64,000 nt of DNA from NCBI GenBank assembly GCA_038503035.1, contig JAVSML010000977.1:597807-661806 (forward strand), written 5' to 3'. The translations under genes were made by a program, and so were the position numbers. Below the pieces are notes generated by a model that saw only the letters and a program-made list of their open reading frames with translations, was not told where the DNA came from and did no database searches. Shown one piece after another: positions 59,291-64,000 of this stretch. Source of the stretch: Crocodylus rhombifer (taxonomy: Eukaryota > Chordata > Crocodylia > Crocodylidae). The stretch's first letter is position 1. Every line of letters begins with the position of its first letter.

Positions 59291-62110
59291 GAGATTCCTT
59301 AAGTCACTTACGTTGCAAAGTTCTGAGGAAAGTTCAGTAGGAACACTAAGGTGTTATCTGATATCCATGATCCTGTTGTTTCCCTCACCATGTTTCCATC
59401 CTTCTGGCAGAACAGTTTAATTCTGTGACACGTCCACCACACATGGTAGAATCCTCCCAGATGACCACACTCCCTCCAATGTTTGCTTGTTTCTATTTAA
59501 TTTTGTGTTGGGTGAGAGAGCAATATCAGATTTTAAAATAATGTTCTTTTATTATTGTGCAGCTGGATATGAGGACCATTGTTCCAGATGGCCTCCCAAT
59601 CTTCAGCACCAATTTTTGATCCAGTGTCAATAGCTGGTTTGGCATGAACAATGTTTTTTCCCTTTTACATGGATATTTACAGTTTATTTATATAGCACAG
59701 ATAATAGGCCTTTGTGTTTTACAGCTGTGATCAATATTTTCTCAAATTCAGTCAGATTTCTAATGAGGTTTACCTTTCTTTAGGAGTGTATGGGAGTGTC
59801 TCATAGCAGGTATTGGGGGAAAAAATAGGATTGCAGTGTCATCTGTGGTATGCTGTATTTCTTCAAAAGATCTAAATATATTTTCTTTAAAATGTGCCCA
59901 AAATGTACACTACCAGTAACAACAGCAACGTTTTAATGTATTTTTCAAAATTCCAGTTCTGATCCATTTATCAGCGGACACTGAAAGACACAAGATTACC
60001 ACACTGTGTGGTAATTGAGTAAATTATTTAAATACCTGTGGAAACTAAGTGAAAGCACCAGGAATGTTTTTCTTGTAGCCTAGCTCAAGATAAAATCCTA
60101 ATACTGAGTGTAGAAAGGTTGAATATTAATATACTGCATTACTTACATAGTCTCTTTCTCTTTGTTCAGTACTAAAACTTGTCTAAATGGTATTTCGTTC
60201 AGTCCTTTCTGGATGTAGAAAACATTCTTTTTTCCTCAAAAGCATGAATTCCATATTTAGAGGAAATTGTTGGGGCTTGATTATTTTTGTTGGCATCAGA
60301 GTTGCAGATTACGAGTGTTCGTACCAGCTGGGATGCTATATTCAGGAGTTCTTGAATTACTGTGCGCCCTTTGTATTTCCTACCATAGGAGAGTATCTTT
60401 AAATTGTGGCCAGGGTATTTCCTGATTAGCACTGAGTTACTGTAGTCCTCCAGGTAATGATGGTGCTTGTGGGCATCTTATGCTATGACTTTCTGGCCCA
60501 AGGGGTTCTGTACTTTTGGTTATTTCAGTAACATAACAGCTGGATCAAACCTTCTTCATTTAAAGACAGTGCTTCTCCCACTCAATTGTTGTTATTGTTA
60601 TACTTCAAGCAGTTCTGTGGCACATTTTTTTTTAAGAACTGGGGTAGAGGTAGGGTGAGAGAGAATGAAAGAAATAGGGGAATTAGGAAGAATAACAGCA
60701 TAGGAAGAAGGATTAGGGAAAGAATAGTAGCAGCAATTTATCACCTACCTATCAAAGATCATATTCATTTACATAATTAGGTTTTACTCTAGCAACTATT
60801 TTTACCTGGATTGTAATTAGTTCTGATAATTTCTTTGCTCCACGCTTTTCTGCCAGCTTTCCATTTTAAATGGTCACATTCACCAATAAAAGTAGTTGTT
60901 CTGACTGTTACTTAGCTCAAGCTGCATCAGCTTCTTTTCTAACCTGAGGTGTTTGTGTCTGTAAGCTTGTCTAACATCTCTCTCAGCTATGAGTTGGCCC
61001 AATAAAAGATCTTGTCTCACCGTGCAAACCATGCTTCTTACATACTCTTTAGACCATCATGGCCACAGCAGCACTATAAGACTCAGTCAGGGCCGGTGGA
61101 TGTAAAGGTTTATAGACAGCACAGCAGAAACAAGGATTAAAGAGATTTGAAGAAAAAGAATATAATGTTTTCAATGACTTGTCCTTGGCATAAAGGCAGC
61201 ATTAGCAAAAGATAATATGTGGGCAGTAAACACTGGAATAGTAATGAAAGGAAACTGATGGGGAACATCACGAAAAGCTGCCAGATCAGTAGGTAGGACG
61301 GTATTAAGTTTTACAGGCTTTAAAGGTAAAGACAAGAAGTTTGATCTTTTGGTGGTGTTGGTGAGGAGATGTCAGAAAAATGGGCAAAATGGAAAGATTA
61401 AGAAATCAGTTTGGGCTGTTGAGTTGAAGCTTTCAGTTGGCCACCCCTGAAGAGATGTTTAGAAAGATAGGCAGAAATGCAGGTTATGGAGTGGTGTTCA
61501 GAGAGAAGTAAGTTTGAGTCACTAGTGGGAATGTAGTCACTGAGGTCTTAGTAGCAGACAGTAAAACCTAGTGAAATGCTGTGGGGGAGAAAAATGGAAA
61601 GATCTAATGAGGCAAACTTGTGGGAGTCCCATGTAACAGAGACTGGGGAATAGTAAGGGTTAAGAGGCTCAACCTTATCACTACAAACATCTGAGAGGAG
61701 GTGGGAAAACCATGGAAGGGAGTCATGGAAGTTGAGAGGGGGCCAAGATTTCAAGATCATGTTCAAAGTTGTCAAAGGCAGTTAATAAATCAGGGAAGCA
61801 GATGGAGGACTGGCCCTGAAATTGGGCCTGGGGCACTGGAGACTCTGATAAGAATTTTTCAGGTTTGTATATAAGGCGGGAGGATTGGAGGATGTCTAAG
61901 AGAATACAGCAGGGGAAACATTCTCAATAGTGGTTATAGATAGAGTTTGGAGATACTGGGGAGAAGAGATGTTTGGCAAAATGATATAAGGCTAATGGTG
62001 GTCTTTAGGATGGCAAAAGTGCCTTCTCTTTCCCGTACAAGTATGAGAGATACTGAAAAGAATATATAGTTTATCTGACCTTTGATTTTATTACAAGTGT
62101 TTATTTTAGT
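59291..62110. other. Intron 2, distal part
   Basis: Contains a copy of the CCAATAAAAGATCTTG-ended repeat tail at about 60950-61025. 61050-61990 is purine-rich on the + strand and looks like an old interspersed repeat that I cannot name. Otherwise unremarkable. Confidence 0.5.
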
Positions 62111-62136
62111 GCCATTTCACTTGCTTCCTTTTACAG
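62111..62136 (+). other. BMPR2: Splice acceptor of BMPR2 exon 3
   Basis: A pyrimidine-rich stretch (CACTTGCTTCCTTTTACAG) ends in AG at 62135-62136, directly before GA-TGC-TGG. TTTCAC about 20 nt upstream is a plausible branch region. Phase agrees with the exon 2 donor. Confidence 0.92.
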
Positions 62137-62316
62137 GATGCTGGTCTCACATAGGAGATCCACAAGAGTGTCATTTTGAAGAGTGTATAGTAACAACCAC
62201 CCCTTCCTTGATTCAGAATGGAACATACCGCTTCTGCTGTTGTAGCACTGACTTGTGTAATGTCAACTTCACTGAAAACTTTCCACCTCCTGACCCTACT
62301 GATACAACGCCTTTCA
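62137..62316 (+). CDS. BMPR2: BMPR2 coding exon 3 (C-terminal half of the ligand-binding ectodomain)
   Basis: This exon completes the activin-receptor type three-finger fold. It encodes seven cysteines ([15 protein letters not shown], the CCC triplet in RFCCCSTD, and DLCN), which with exon 2 gives the ten known in BMPR2. The sequons QNGT and NFTE correspond to known human glycosylation positions N110 and N126. The exon opens with GA, which completes the Gly codon split by intron 2, and ends in a single A, so both ends are phase 1. It is 180 nt against 171 nt in human, as I remember it. The three extra residues are in the proline-rich juxtamembrane linker, which reads [12 protein letters not shown] here. 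The invariant fold is therefore untouched and only the flexible stalk is longer. The transmembrane and kinase exons are beyond the window. Confidence 0.97.
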
Positions 62317-62322
62317 GTAAGT
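62317..62322 (+). other. BMPR2: Splice donor of BMPR2 exon 3
   Basis: TTCA|GTAAGT is a consensus-like donor and leaves phase 1, as in other vertebrate BMPR2 genes. Reading past it reaches a stop within about 14 codons, which is expected for intron sequence. Confidence 0.92.
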
Positions 62323-63300
62323 CTTCCAGCCTTTGTGATTTTATAGTTCAAGTATGATGTGAGAATAACCCTTCCTTCATGGTATTATGAAGTTGTACTG
62401 TGTTTTATGGTTTTAAAAGTAATTAAGAGGACACCGCTGCCTCTTTCTTCCTAAAGGTAATACCGTATCTGGCTTGTACTCAGATTATTTGGATCCTGTT
62501 TACACTGGTATCAGAACCATACCAGTATTTTCACATGTTTTAAATGTGGCTGTTGCCGTTTCTTTGCTCATATTAGACAGGGGTTATTTTCCTCTGAGAT
62601 GCAAGCTAGCCACAAGAGTTGCTAGAGAATCATTGATAATATGACTATCAAGGTTCCTATGCATTTCTGATCAGTAAAATAAAGTTGAGGAGCCTTTAGT
62701 TGTCTAGTGTCCTTCCCAGGAAGCTGAAATAGGAAAAAAAATTGACGCTAATCATGTTTAATCCTTCCTCAACAAAAAGAAAAAAAAATTAAATTTGTCC
62801 TTCAGTTTTTATAGCCTCACTTGTACTTTGGTACATCCTTCCTCCTGATCACATACTTCCCTTGTAAATAAGGCATTCTGTGAATGTGGAATTTGAATTA
62901 TTTATATTTATATAAAATTCTTTGTCGAGCTCTAGAGAAATGCTCCAGATCATAAGTCTGCTTCTTTATTCTCAGATGGTACTTGTTTCAGCCTGGAACC
63001 TTTGCCTGTATAACACTGACATTCTTTTATAAAGCCTACTTGGATTTGACATTAGGTAGCAGCTAAGACTTTATAGAAAGAATGTATGCATTTTCTTTTA
63101 TACTTACCAGATATGCTTTGTCCTTCATACACTTAGCTATACTTGAGTATTGCAGTGCACACCACCAACATTACAAACTGTATATTATTTTGTCATCTTT
63201 TATTGCTAGTAAGTCTTAATTATTTGTGTACTTCTACAGATCCTTCAAAGTAAACTAGTCAAACTGATGTAAAAATATAAATGAATTTAGGTTTACAGAA

Positions 63301-63331
63301 ACACACGCGCGCGCGTGTGTGTGTGTGTGTG
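63301..63331. repeat. CACGCGCGCG / (GT)n simple repeat
   Basis: ACACGCGCGCGCGTGTGTGT runs into a GT tract; the purine-pyrimidine alternation could adopt Z-DNA. Confidence 0.9.
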
Positions 63332-64000
63332 TATTCATATTTTACAGATTATTGAACTGGCCTGCTAGGATCACGCGGAAAATCTGTTGCCAAGTCGGGA
63401 ACAAAATCCATTGGTTTTTTACTCTATCTTGCATTTCAAATCTGAGAAAGTTAGTTATTTCCCTTGTTAACTTGTTAAGGCATTTGAAAATACCATATAA
63501 AGCAATTCTTTCCTAGTAAGGAGTTGAGCTACATTACCCAATCACCCTTTTTCTTTTTTACATTTTTATTATTTGTAAATTTCACTGAACCATGTAATTC
63601 ACAGTTAATTATGTAGAAGCAGTGTTTGGTGAATTCAGCTGACACTCAATTGACTATTATTTGTAAAGGTTTTCCACCTGATTTCCAATAACTTTACGAA
63701 TATATTAAGTTCCTGGAAAACCAAATGTGAGCTTGAATAGTGGGTTGATTATTAACTATGAAGTAACAATTTGGAAACATTAAAGAGAAACACAGCATCA
63801 ACTGAATCTAGTTAAAGAAAAGAGCATAGATCATTTCAAGTACTGTTCCTATGCTAGTTTTATGGCTTTCTCATGTTTGGTTTTATGGCTTGTTCACATT
63901 TGGTCAGAGGCATAACAGGGCAGTTCTGTGCCTTGGGCAGTAGTGGTGTATGGAACAGAGGTGGTAGCTGGGAGGTTGGTGGTAGCAGCTGGTCAGCAGC

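Larger units (their letters stand above)
51994..62136 (+). other. BMPR2: BMPR2 intron 2
   Basis: This intron is 10,143 bp between matched donor and acceptor. More than half of it is transposon: a hAT element with a CR1 and a second hAT piece inside it (52746-56923), followed at once by another CR1 (56937-59290). The first 740 bp and the last 2.8 kb are AT-rich and show no feature I can identify. Confidence 0.92.
62317..64000 (+). other. BMPR2: Start of BMPR2 intron 3 (continues past the window)
   Basis: This is AT-rich intronic sequence with one CA/CG/GT dinucleotide tract at 63301-63331. The last 100 bp becomes GC-richer and resembles the edge of an interspersed repeat cut by the window end. 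No further exon is seen; the next BMPR2 exon (transmembrane region) must lie beyond 64000. Confidence 0.85.

Noticed and set aside
62082..62357. 91-codon frame spanning BMPR2 exon 3 as a single-exon gene
   Set aside because: It only extends exon 3 into both flanking introns. The conserved residues stop exactly at consensus splice sites.
1..64000. CRISPR arrays, operons, bacterial-type promoters, riboswitches, tRNA or rRNA genes
   Set aside because: The sequence is a vertebrate intron-exon region; no regularly spaced repeats or folded RNA gene signatures were seen by eye.

Overview
The window looks like vertebrate genomic DNA, from a sauropsid and most probably a crocodilian. It has long AT-rich introns, several layers of CR1 LINEs, many non-autonomous hAT elements, and one recognisable protein-coding gene. 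That gene is BMPR2, the type II bone morphogenetic protein receptor, read on the + strand. Only two coding exons lie in the window: 51820-51993 and 62137-62316. Together they encode the cysteine-rich, three-finger ligand-binding ectodomain. The species call is an inference from repeat content and from archosaur-like residues in the exons.

Layout: 1-51819 is read as the 3' part of intron 1, with no exon seen in it. 51820-51993 is BMPR2 exon 2 (human numbering), 51994-62136 is intron 2 (10,143 bp), 62137-62316 is exon 3, and 62317-64000 is the start of intron 3. Both exons are phase 1 at each end. All ten ectodomain cysteines and three N-glycosylation sequons are present, so the receptor gene appears intact here.

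The rest is intron filled by transposons, often nested. CR1 LINEs on the - strand lie at 47588-50503, 53123-55227 and 56937-59290; the last carries the end of ORF1 with an esterase-type motif. Older CR1 pieces lie at 8340-9120 (+) and 9296-9900 (-). A different LINE family occupies about 10960-15335 (-) inside a hAT element (10878-15901) flanked by a perfect 8-bp target duplication. Another LINE reverse transcriptase remnant is at 3430-3985. A decayed Ty3/gypsy pol remnant is at 17075-17880. Three Tigger-like elements lie at 7438-8022, 27168-27643 and 37103-37566; the first keeps what looks like the start of a pogo-type transposase. hAT elements with recognisable target duplications lie at 6140-6327, 7246-7432, 18238-19849, 24979-25997 and 52746-56923.

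I found no RNA gene, CRISPR array, operon or new biological system. The most informative findings are the nested insertions, which give a relative order of events, and small in-frame length differences in the BMPR2 ectodomain. GC-rich islands in the window coincide with transposon interiors and are not convincing promoters.
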